From NCBI RefSeq assembly GCF_051401765.1, contig NW_027480570.1:620001-684000 (forward strand): DNA of 64,000 bases, in the 5' to 3' direction. Origin of the DNA: Calliopsis andreniformis. Its lineage: Eukaryota; Arthropoda; Insecta; Hymenoptera; Andrenidae. The position numbers and the translations under genes were made by a program. The first letter of the stretch is position 1. Each line of letters begins with the position of its first letter. Shown in pieces: positions 1-10,085 of the stretch. Below the pieces are notes generated by a model. It was not told the DNA's origin. It ran no database searches and was given only the letters and a program-made list of their open reading frames with translations.

Positions 1-447
1 AGGGCTGAGGGTTGAGGATTGAGGTTTGAGGACTGAGGACTGAGGATTGAGGATTGAGAATTGAGGATTGAGGATTGAGGATTGAAGATTGAGGATTGGG
101 TATTGAGGATTGAAGAATGAGGATTGAGGATTGAGGATTGAGGATTGAGGATTAAGGATTGAAGATTGAGGATTGGGTATTGAGGATTGAAGAATGAGTA
201 TTGAGGATTGAGGATTGAGGATTGAGGACTGAAGATTGAGTATTGAGGATTGAAGATTGAGGATTGAGGATTGAGAATTGAGGATAGAGGATTGCAGATT
301 GAGTATTGAGGATTGAAGATTGAGGATTGAGGATTGAGGATTGAGGATTGAAGATTGAGGATTGAGGATTGAGGATTGAGGATTGAGGATTGAAGATTGA
401 GTATTGAAGATTGAGGATTGAGGATTGAGGATTGAGGATTGAGGATT

Positions 448-462
448 CAGTGTTGGACAATG
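448..462 (+). repeat. CAGTGTTGGACAATG landmark, first of 25 copies
   Basis: This non-heptamer motif recurs at 448, 2419, 6667, 7234, 9139, 11689, 14188, 19560, 21325, 25244, 27215, 31714, 33685, 37933, 38500, 40419, 44317, 48828, 49549, 51693, 54297, 55018, 57149, 59008 and 63172. It usually follows a run of consensus heptamers and is followed by GAGGATTGATGGTT, then GGGGATT or TGGGGATT units. Its complement supplies a TTG codon that opens many of the spurious - strand frames (TTG TCC AAC ACT GAA). No known protein-binding or processing site is recognised in it. Confidence 0.85.
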
Positions 463-1449
463 AGGATTGATGGTTGAAGATTGAGGGTTGGGGATTGAGG
501 ATTGAGGAATGAGTATTGAAGATTGAGGATTGATGATTGAGGATTGAGCATTGATGATTGAAGATTGAGGATTGGGTATTGAGGATTGAAGAATTAGGAT
601 TTAGAATTGAGGATTGGGGATAGAGGATTGAGGGTTGAAGATTGAGGATTGGGTATTGAGGATTGAAGAATGAGGATTGAGGATTGAAGATTGAGGATTA
701 GGTATTGAGGATTGAAGAATGAGGATTGAGGATTGAGGCTTGAGGATTGAATACTGAGGATTGAAGATTGAGGATTGGGTATTGAGGATTGAAGAATGAG
801 GATTGAGGATTGAGGATTGAGGGTGGAGGATTGAAGATTGAGTATTGAGGATTGAAGATTGAGGATTGAGGATTGCGGATTGAGTATTGAGGATTGAAGA
901 TTGAGTATTGAGGATTGAAGATTGAGGATTGAAGAATGAGGATTGAGGATTGACTTTTGAGGATTGAAGATTGAGGATTGGGTGTTGAGGATTGAAGAAT
1001 GAGGATTGCGGATTGACTTTTGAGGTTTGAGGATTGCAGATTGAGTATTGAGGATTGAAGATTGAGGATTGAGAATAGAGGATTGAAGATTGAGGACTGA
1101 GGATTGAGGATTGAGTATTGAGGATTGAAGATTGAGTATTGAGGATTGAAGATTGAGGATTGAGGATTGAGTACTGAGAATTGAGGATTGAGGATTGAGG
1201 ATCGAAGATTGAGAATTGAAGATTGAGTATTGAGGACTGAAGATTGACGATTGAGGATTGAAGATTGAGGATTGAGGATTGAGGATTGAGGATTGAGCAT
1301 TGAAGAGTGAGGATTGGGGATTGAGGATTGACGACTGAGGATTGAGTATTGAGGATTGAAGGTTGGGTATTGATGATTGAAGATTGAGGATTGAGGATTG
1401 AGTGTTGAGGATTGAGGACGAGGACTGACGGTTGAGGAATGAGGTTTGA

Positions 1450-1505
1450 GGATTGAGGGTTGTGGAATGAGGACGAGGACTGAGGGTTGAATATTGATGT
1501 TTGAG
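1450..1505 (+). repeat. GACGAGGACTGAGG register-shift block (recurrent)
   Basis: GAGGAC directly followed by GAGGACT removes one base from the heptamer ladder, then GAGGGTT, GAATATT, GATGTTT and GAGGTCT or GAGGCCT follow in fixed order. The block recurs many times, for example about 1996, 2960, 4206, 4828, 7771, 12660, 14731, 20103, 22538 and 29622. Because the unit is 6 bp, the total lengths of the higher-order units are not multiples of 7. Confidence 0.75.
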
Positions 1506-3394
1506 GCCTGAGGATTGAGGATTGAGGATTGAGAATTGATGATTGAGGACTGAGGGTTGAAGATTGAGGATTGGGTATTGAGGATTGAAGAATGACGATT
1601 GGGGATTGAGGATTGAGGATTGAGGATTGAAGATTGCGTATTGAGTATCGAAGGTTGAGGATTGTGGATTGAGGATTGAGGATTGAGTATTGAATATTGA
1701 AGATTGAGTATTGATTCCTGAGGATTGAGGATTGAGGATTGAGTATTGAGAATTGAGTATTGATGATTGAGTATTGAGGATTGAGGATTGAGGATTGAGT
1801 GTTGAAGATTGATGATTGATGATTGAAGATTGAGGGTTGGGGATTGAGGATTGAGGAATGTGTATTGAAGATTGAGGATTGATGATTGAGGATTGAGGAT
1901 TGAGGATTGGGTATTGAGGATTGAGCATTGAGGTTTGAAGATTGAATATTGATGATTGAATATTGAGGACTGAGGATTGAGGGTTGTGGATTGAGGACGA
2001 GGACTGAGGGTTGAATATTGATGTTTGAGGTCTGAGGATTAAGGATTGAGGATTGAGAATTGAGGATTGAGGATTGAGGATTGAAGATTGAGGATTGGGT
2101 ATTGAGGTTTGAAGAATGAGGATTGAGGATTGAGGTTTGAGTGTTGAGGATTGCAGATTGAGTATTGAGGATTGGCGATTGAGGATTGAGGATTGAGGAT
2201 TGAAGATTGAGGATTGAGGATTGAGGGTTGAGGATTGAGGATTGAAGATTGAGTATTGAGGTTTGAAGATTGAGGGTTGAGGATTGAGTACTGAGGATTG
2301 AGTATTGAGGACTGAGGATTGAAGATTGAGAATTGAAGATTGAGTATTGAGGACTGAATATTGACGATTGAGGATTGAAGATTGAGGATTGAGGATTGAG
2401 GATTGAGGATTGAGGATTCAGTGTTGGACAATGAGGATTGATGGTTGAAGATTGAGGATTGGGGATTGAGGATTGAGGAATGAGTATTGAAGATTGAGGA
2501 TTGGTGATTGAGGATTGAGCATTGAGGATTGAAGATTGAGGATTGGGTATTGAGGATTGAAGAATTAGGATTGAGAATTGAGGATTGGGGATAGAGGATT
2601 GAGGGTTGAAAATTGAGGATTGGGTATTGAGGATTGAAGAATGAGGATTGAGGATTGAAGATTGAGGATTGGGTATTGAGGATTGAAGAATGAGGATTGA
2701 GGATTGAGGATTGAGGATTGAGGATTGAGGATTGAAGATTGAGGATTGGGTATTGAGGATTGAAGAATGAGGATTGAGGATTGAGGATTGAGGATTGAGG
2801 ATTGAAGATTGAGTATTGAGGATTGAAGATTGAGGATTGAGGATTGAGGATTGAGTATTGAGGATTGAAGATTGAGTATTGAGGATTGAAGATTGATGAT
2901 TGAGTATTGAGGATTGAAGATTGAATATTGAGGACTAAGGATTGAGGGTTGTGGATTGAGGACGAGGACTGAGGGTTGAATATTGATGTTTGAGGTCTGA
3001 GGATTAAGGATTGAGGACTGAGAATTGCGGATTGAGGATTGAGGATTGAAGATTGAGGAATGGGTATTGAGGATTGAAGAATGAGTATTGAGGATTGAGG
3101 ATTGAGGATTGAGGATTGCAGATTGAGTACTGAGGATTGAAGATTGAGGATTCAGAATTGAGGATTGAGGATTGAGGATTGAGGATTGAGGATTGAGGAT
3201 TGAAGATTGGGTATTGAGGATTGAAGATTGAGGACTGAGGCTTGAGGATTGACGATTGAGCATAGAGGATTGAAGATTGAGGACTGGCGATTGAGGATTG
3301 AAGATTGAGGATTGAGGATTGAGGATTGAATATTGAGGATTGAGGTTTGAGGATTGAGAATGAGGGCTGAGGAATGAGGATTGAGGTTTGAGTA

Positions 3395-3422
3395 TAGAAT
3401 CCTGAGAATTCAGGATATTCTA
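3395..3422. repeat. Hairpin node 1 (G-type)
   Basis: Arms TAGAATCCTGA and TCAGGAT-(AT)-TCTA pair over 11 bp with a GAAT loop and a 2-nt AT bulge. The left arm contains an inverted heptamer (AATCCTG, cf. AATCCTC). GAATTC lies at 3406-3411 and again at 3476-3481, 70 bp (10 heptamers) apart. Upstream context is GGGCTGAGGAATG. Confidence 0.88.
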
Positions 3423-5384
3423 TTGAGCATTGAGAATATAGGATTGATGGTTGAGGACTGAGGATTGAGGATTGAGAATTCAGGATTCAGGATCGAGGAT
3501 TGAAGATTGAGGATTGGGTATTGAGGATTGAAGAATGAGGATTGAGGATTGAGGATTGAGGATTGAGGATTGAGGATTGAAGATTGAGGATTGGGTATTG
3601 AGGATTGAAGAATGAGGATTGAGGGTTTAGGATTGAGGATTTAGGATTGAGTATTGAGCATTGAAGATTTAGGATTGGGTATTGAGGATTGAGGAATGAG
3701 GATTGAGGATTGAGGATTGAGGATAGAGGATTGAGGATTGAAGATTGAGGATTGGGTATTGAGGATTGAAGAATGAGGATTGAGGGTTGAGGATAGAGGA
3801 TTGAGGATTGAGTATTGAGTATTGAAGGTTGAGGATTGTGGAATGAGGATTGAGAATTGAGGATTGAATATTGAAGATTGAGTATTGATGCCTGAGGATT
3901 GAGGATTGAGGATTGAGTATTGAGAATTGAGGATTGATGGTTGAGTATTGAGGATTGAGGGTTGAGTATTGAGTGTTGAAGATTGAGGATTGATGATTGA
4001 AGATTGAGGATTGGGGATTGAGGATTGAGGAATGAGTATTGAAGATTGAGGATTGATGATTGAGGATTGAGGATTGAGGATTGAGCATTGAAGAGTGAGG
4101 ATGGGGGATTCAGGATTGACGACTGAGGATTGAGTATTGAGGATTGAAGATTGAGTACTGATGGTTGAATATTGAGGACTGAGGATTGAGGTTTGTGGAT
4201 TGAGGACGAGGACTGAGGGTTGAATATTGATGTTTGAGGTCTGAGGATTAAGGATTGAGGATTGAGAATTGAGGATTGAGGATTGAGGATTGAAGATTGA
4301 GGATTGGGTATTGAGGATTGAAGAATGAGGATTGGGGATTGAGGATTGACGATTGAGTATTGAGTATTGAGGATTGAAGATTGAGTACTGATGATTGAAG
4401 ATTGAGGATTGAGGATTGAGGGTTGAGGATTGAGGACGAGGACTGACGGTTGAGGATTGAGGATTGAGGATTGAGGATTGAGGATTGAGTACTGAGGATT
4501 GAGGATTGAGGATTGAGGATCGAAGATTGAGAATTGAAGATTGAGTATTGAGGACTGAAGATTGACGATTGAGGATTGAAGAATGAGGATTGAGGATTGA
4601 GGATTGAGGATTGGGTATTGAGGATTGAAGAATGAGGATTGAGGATTGAGGATTGAGGATTGAGGATTGAAGATTGAGTATTGAGGATTGAAGATTGAGG
4701 GTTGAGGAATGAGGACTGAGTATTGAGGATTGAAGATTGAGTATTGAGGATTGAAGATTGAGGATTGAGTATTGAGGATTGAAGATTGAATATTGAGGAC
4801 TGAGGATTGAGGGTTGTGGATTGAGAACGAGGACTGAGGGTTGAATATTGATGTTTGAGGTCTGAGGGTTAAGGATTGAGGATTGAGAATTGAGGATTGA
4901 GGATTGAGGATTGAAGATTGAGGAATGGGTATTGAGGACTGAAGAATGAGGATTGAGGATTGAGGATTGAGGATTGAGGATTGCAGATTGAGTATTGAGG
5001 ATTGAAGATTGAGGATTCAGGATTGAGGATTGAGGATTGAGGATTGAGGATTGAGGATTGAGGATTGAGGATTGAAGATTGGGTATTGAGGATTGAAAAT
5101 TGAGGATTGAGGATTGAGGATTGAGGATTGAGGATTGAGCATTGAAGATTGAGGATTGGGGATTGAGGATTGAAGATTGAGTATTGATGATTGAATATTG
5201 AGGATTGATAATTGAGAATTGATGATTGAGGATTGAGGATTGAGTATTGAGGATTGAAGGTTGAGGATTGAGGATTGAGGATTGAGGATTGATGATTGAG
5301 GATCGAGGATTGAGGATTGAGGATTGAAGATTGAGTATTGAGGATTGAAGATTGAGGATTAAGGATTGAGGATTGGGGATTGAG

Positions 5385-5392
5385 GATCTAGG
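5385..5392 (+). repeat. GATCTAGG landmark, first of 15 copies
   Basis: GATCTAGGATTGGAGATTGA recurs starting near 5385, 8306, 12824, 15665, 20653, 23704, 30174, 36651, 39586, 46967, 50188, 53114 and 62513, with a GTTCTAGG version near 18,096 and 61,101. In most copies TTATTGGGTTTGAAG follows; in the copies near 15.7, 18.1, 53.1 and 61.1 kb it is TTTTTGGGGATTGAAG. That split defines two lineages. Its CTAG places a - strand stop, so frames end here. Confidence 0.8.
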
Positions 5393-5712
5393 ATTGGAGA
5401 TTGATTATTGGGTTTGAAGATTGAGGATTGAGGATTGAGGATTGCTAATTGAGAATCGAGGATGAGGACTGAGGGTTGAGGATTGAGGTTTGAGGAGCGA
5501 GGATTGAGGATTGAGGATTGAGGACTGAGGATTGACGATTGAGTATTGAAGATAGAGGACTTATGACAGAGGATTGAGGATTGAGGATTGAGGATTGAGG
5601 ATTGAGGATTGAGGATTGAGGATTGAAGATTGAGTATTGAGGATTGAATATTGAGGATTGAGGTTTGAGGATTGAGAATGAGGGCCGAGGGTTGAGGATT
5701 GAGGTTTGAGTA

Positions 5713-5740
5713 TAAAATCCTGAGAATTCAGGATATTCTA
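5713..5740. repeat. Hairpin node 2 (A-type)
   Basis: As node 1 but TAAAATCCTGA, which mismatches one arm position. Upstream GGGCCGAGG and downstream doubled GAGGACT mark the A-type lineage. The recurrent 153-codon frame starts 242 bp after its reference position (5,717). Confidence 0.88.
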
Positions 5741-5958
5741 TTGAGCATTGAGAATATAGGATTGATGGTTGAGGACTGAGGACTGAGGATTGAGAATTCA
5801 GGATTCAGGATCGAGGATTGAAGATTGAGGATTGGGTATTGAGGATTGAAGAATGAGGATTGAGGATTGAGGATTGAGGATTGAGGATTGAGGATTGAAG
5901 ATTGAGGATTGGGTATTGAGGATTGAAGAATGAGGATTGAGGGTTTAGGATTGAGGAT

Positions 5959-6420
5959 TTAGGATTGAGTATTGAGCATTGAAGATTGAGGATTGGGTAT
6001 TGAGGATTGAAGAATGAGGATTGAGGATTGAGGATTGAGGATAGAGGATTGAGGATTTAAGATTGAGGATTGGGTATTGAGGATTGAAGAATGAGGATTG
6101 AGTGTTGAGGATAGAGGATTGAGGATTGAGTATTGAGTATTGAAGGTTGAGGATTGTGGATTGAGGATTGAGGATTGAGGATTGAATATTGAAGATTGAG
6201 TATTGATGCCTGAGGATTGAGGATTGAGGATTGAGTATTGAGAATTGAGGATTGATGGTTGAGTATTGAGGATTGAGGATTGAGTATTGAGTGTTGAAGA
6301 TTGAGGATTGATGATTGAAGATTGAGGATTGGGGATTGAGGATTGAGGAATGAGTATTGAAGATTGAGGATTGATGATTGAGGATTGAGGATTGCGGATT
6401 GGGTATTGAGGATTGAGCAT
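5959..6420 (-). other. Recurrent 153-codon ATG frame of the A-type cassette, probably non-coding
   Basis: The frame opens at an ATG created by GAGCATT and is repeated at 10402, 24278, 30748, 37225, 41682, 43393, 47541 and 50769 with identical translation, at 56225 with one residue changed (S to Y), and at 13321 with a frameshift. Each copy starts exactly 242 bp after the A-type node reference base, except 13321, whose node is deleted. The conservation is that of the DNA cassette, because the overlapping frames are equally conserved, so it does not argue for a protein. Confidence 0.8.
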
Positions 6421-6440
6421 TGAGGTTTGAGGACTGAGGG

Positions 6441-6940
6441 CTGAGGACTGAAGATTGAGTATTGAGGATTGAAGATTGAGGATTGAGGATTGAGGATTGA
6501 GGATAGAGGATTGCAGATTGAGTATTGAGGATTGAAGATTGAGGATTGAGGATTGAGGATTGAGGATTGAAGATTGAGGATTGAGGATTGAGGATTGAGG
6601 ATTGAGGATTGAAGATTGAGTATTGAAGATTGAGGATTGAGGATTGAGGATTGAGGATTGAGGATTCAGTGTTGGACAATGAGGATTGATGGTTGAAGAT
6701 TGAGGGTTGGGGATTGAGGATTGAGGAATGAGTATTGAAGATTGAGGATTGATGATTGAGGATTGAGCATTGATGATTGAAGATTGAGGATTGGGTATTG
6801 AGGATTGAAGAATTAGGATTTAGAATTGAGGATTGGGGATAGAGGATTGAGGGTCGAAGATTGAGGATTGGGTATTGAGGATTGAAGAATGAGGATTGAG
6901 GATTGAAGATTGAGGATTAGGTATTGAGGATTGAAGAATG
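6441..6940 (+). repeat. Next higher-order period entered after an internal deletion
   Basis: From the junction at about 6,440 the sequence follows 222-720 at offset 6,219, which is 6,470 less about 251 bp. The CAGTGTTGGACAATG node at 6,667 corresponds to 448. At about 6,940 it departs again: consensus heptamers replace the GAGGCTTGAGGATTGAATACT stretch seen at about 735. This shows the 6,470-bp order decaying by deletions at its downstream end. Confidence 0.75.
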
Positions 6941-8800
6941 AGGATTGAGGATTGAGGATTGAGGATTGAGGATTGAGGATTGAGGATTGAAGATTGAGGA
7001 TTGAGTATTGAGGATTGAAGAATGAGGATTGAGGATTGAGGATTGAGGATAGAGGATTGAAGATTGAGTATTGGGGATTGAAGATTGAGGGTTGAGGATT
7101 GAGTACTGAGGATTGAGTATTGAGGACTGAGGATTGAAGATTGAGAATTGAAGATTGAGTATTGAGGACTGAATATTGACGATTGAGGATTGAAGATTGA
7201 GGATTGAGGTTTGAGGATTGAGGATTGAGGATTCAGTGTTGGACAATGAGGATTGATGGTTGAAGATTGAGTATTGGGGATTGAGGATTGAGGAATGAGT
7301 ATTGAAGATTGAGGATTGAGGATTGAGGATTGAAGATTGAGGATTGGGTATTGAGGATTGAAGAATTAGGATTGAGAGTTGAGGATTGAGAATAGAGGAT
7401 TCAGGGTTGAAGATTGAGGATTGGGTATTGAGGATTGAAGAATGAGGATTGAGGATTGAAGATTGAGGATTAGGTATTGAGGATTGAAGAATGAGGATTG
7501 AGGATGAGGATTGAGGATTGAGGATTGAGGATTGAAGATTGAGGATTGGGTATTGAGGATTGAAGAATGAGGATTGAGGATTGAGGATTGAGGATTGAGG
7601 ATTGAAGATTGAGTATTGAGGATTGAAGATTGAGGGTTGAGGAATGAGGACTGAGTATTGAGGATTGAAGATTGAGTATTGTGGATTGAAGATTGAGGAT
7701 TGAGTATTGAGGATTGAAGATTGAATATTGAGGACTGAGGATTGAGGGTTGTGGATTGAGAACGAGGACTGAGGGTTGAATATTGATGTTTGAGGTCTGA
7801 GGATTAAGGATTGAGGATTGAGAATTGAGGATTGAGGATTGAGGATTGAAGATTGAGGAATGGGTATTGCGGACTGAAGAATGAGGATTGAGGATTGAGG
7901 ATTGAGGATTGCAGATTGAGTATTGAGGATTGAAGATTGAGGATTCAGGATTGAGGATTGAGGATTGAGGATTGAGGATTGAGGATTGAGGATTGAAGGT
8001 TGGGTATTGAGGATTGAAAATTGAGGATTGAGGATTGAGGATTGAGGATTGAGGATTGAGCATTGAAGATTGAGGATTGGGGATTGAGGATTGAAGATTG
8101 AGTATTGATGATTGTATATTGAGGATTGATAATTGAGAATTGATGACTGAGGATTGAGGATTGAGTATTGAGGATTGAAGGTTGAGGATTGAGGATTGAG
8201 GATTGAGGATTGATGATTGAGGATTGAGGATTGAGGATTGAGGATTGAAGATTGAGTATTGAGGATTGAAGATTGAGGATTAAGGGTTGAGGATTGGGGA
8301 TTGAGGATCTAGGATTGGAGATTGATTATTGGGTTTGAAGATTGAGGATTGAGGATTGAGGATTGCTAATTGAGAATTGAGGATGAGGACTGAGGGTTGA
8401 GGATTGAGGTTTGAGGAGCGAGGATTGAGGATTGAGGATTGAGGACTGAGGATTGACGATTGAGTATTGAAGATAGAGGATTTATGACTGAGGATTGAGG
8501 ATTGAGGATTGAGGATTGAGGATTGAGGATTGAAGATTGAGTATTGAGGATTGAATATTGAGGATAGAGGTTTGAGGATTGAGAATGAGGGCTGAGGGTT
8601 GAGGATTGAGGACTGAGGATTGACGATTGAGTATTGAAGATAGAGGATTTATGACTGAGGATTGAGGATTGAGGATTGAGGATTGAGGATTGAGGATTGA
8701 GGATTGAGGATTGAAGATTGAGTATTGAGGATTGAATATTGAGGATTGAGGTTTGAGGATTGAGAATGAGGGCTGAGGGTTGAGGATTGAGGTTTGAGTA

Positions 8801-8828
8801 TAGAATCCTGAGAATTCAGGATATTCTA
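8801..8828. repeat. Hairpin node 3 (G-type)
   Basis: TAGAATCCTGA arm, GAAT loop. Upstream GGGCTGAGGGTTG. Corresponds to the node at 40,081 in the 11.6-kb duplicate. Confidence 0.88.
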
Positions 8829-10085
8829 TTGAGCATTGAGAATATAGGATTGATGGTTGAGGACTGAGGATTGAGGATTGAGAATTCAGGATTCAGGATC
8901 GAGGATTGAAGATTGAGGATTGGGTATTGAGGATTGAAGAATGAGGATTGAGGATTGAGGATTGAGGATTGAGGATTGAGGATTGAGGATTGAAGATTGA
9001 GTGTTGGGTATTGAGGATTGAGGACTGAAGATTGAGTATTGAGGTTTGAAGATTGAGGATTGAGGATTGAGGATTGAGGATTGAAGATTGAGTATTGAAG
9101 ATTGAGGATTGAGGAATGAGGATTGAGGATTGAGGATTCAGTGTTGGACAATGAGGATTGATGGTTTCAGATTGAGGGTTGGGGATTGAGGATTGAGGAA
9201 TGAGTATTGAAGATTGAGGATTGATGATTGAGGATTGAGCATTGAGGATTGAAGATTGAGGATTGGGTATTGAGGATTGAAGAATTAGGATTTAGAATTG
9301 AGGATTGGGGATAGAGGATTGAGGGTTGAAGATTGAGGATTGGGTATTGAGGATTGAAGAATGAGGGTTGAGGATTGAAGATTGAGGATTGGGTATTGAG
9401 GATTGAAGAATGAGGATTGAGTATTGATGCCTGAGGATTGAGGATTGAGGATTGAGTATTGAGAATTGAGGATTGATGGTTGAGTATTGAGGATTGAGGA
9501 TTGAGTATTGAGTGTTGAAGATTGAGGATTGATGATTGAAGATTGAGGATTGGGGATTGAGGATTGAGGAATGAGTATTGAAGATTGAGGATTGATGATT
9601 GAGGATTGAGTATTGATGATTGAAGATTGAGCATTAAGGATTGAGTGTTGAGGATTGAGGACGAGTACTGACGGTTGAGGAATGAGGTTTGAGGATTGAG
9701 GGTTGTGGATTGAGGACGAGGACTGAGGGTTGAATATTGATGTTTGAGGTCTGAGGATTAAGGATTGAGGATTGAGAATTGAGGATTGAGGATTGAGGAT
9801 TGAAGATTGAGGAATGGGTATTAAGGACTGAAGAATGAGGATTGAGGATTGACGATTGAGGATTGAGGATTGCAGATTGAGTATTGAGGATTGAAGATTG
9901 AGGATTCAGGATTGAGGATTGAGGATTGAGGATTGAGGATTGAGGATTGAGGATTGAAGATTGGGTATTGAGGATTGAAAATTGAAGATTGAGGATTGAG
10001 GATTGAGGATTGAGGATTGAGTATTGAGTGTTGAAGATTGAGGATTGATGATTGAAGATTGAGGATTGGGGATTGAGGATTGAGG

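Noticed and set aside
594..1928. 444-codon open frame on the - strand, identical in three copies, as a gene
   Set aside because: It is a translated heptamer repeat. The frame is open because AATCCTC has no stop in any phase, overlapping frames are equally open, and the three identical copies follow from DNA duplication. No start context or domain is visible.
3396..3420. Insertion-sequence or transposon end at the nodes
   Set aside because: No target-site duplication, no transposase frame and no second inverted end at a fixed distance. The node-null copy at 13,121-13,205 is an in-register deletion and does not look like a clean empty site.
3395..3422. Rho-independent terminator or riboswitch at the hairpin nodes
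   Set aside because: The stem is A/T-rich with a bulge, no U tract follows on either strand, and no gene lies nearby to terminate or regulate.
3624..3656. GGGTTTAGG resembling the plant-type telomere repeat TTTAGGG
   Set aside because: Isolated variants inside GAGGATT DNA, two substitutions from the consensus, and no run of TTTAGGG. Recurrence at 5,940, 10,384, 24,260 and elsewhere is by cassette duplication.
5711..5718. TATAAAAT as a promoter TATA box or -10 element
   Set aside because: It is the A-type variant of the node arm. G-type copies read TATAGAAT in the same place, and no downstream gene or partner element exists.
8816..9151. Bacterial gene starting at the TTG codon in CAGTGTTGGACAATG
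   Set aside because: The TTG has no ribosome-binding site upstream on the - strand, and the frame is pure heptamer translation. The same start recurs at 25 loci with different lengths depending only on the next stop-creating variant.
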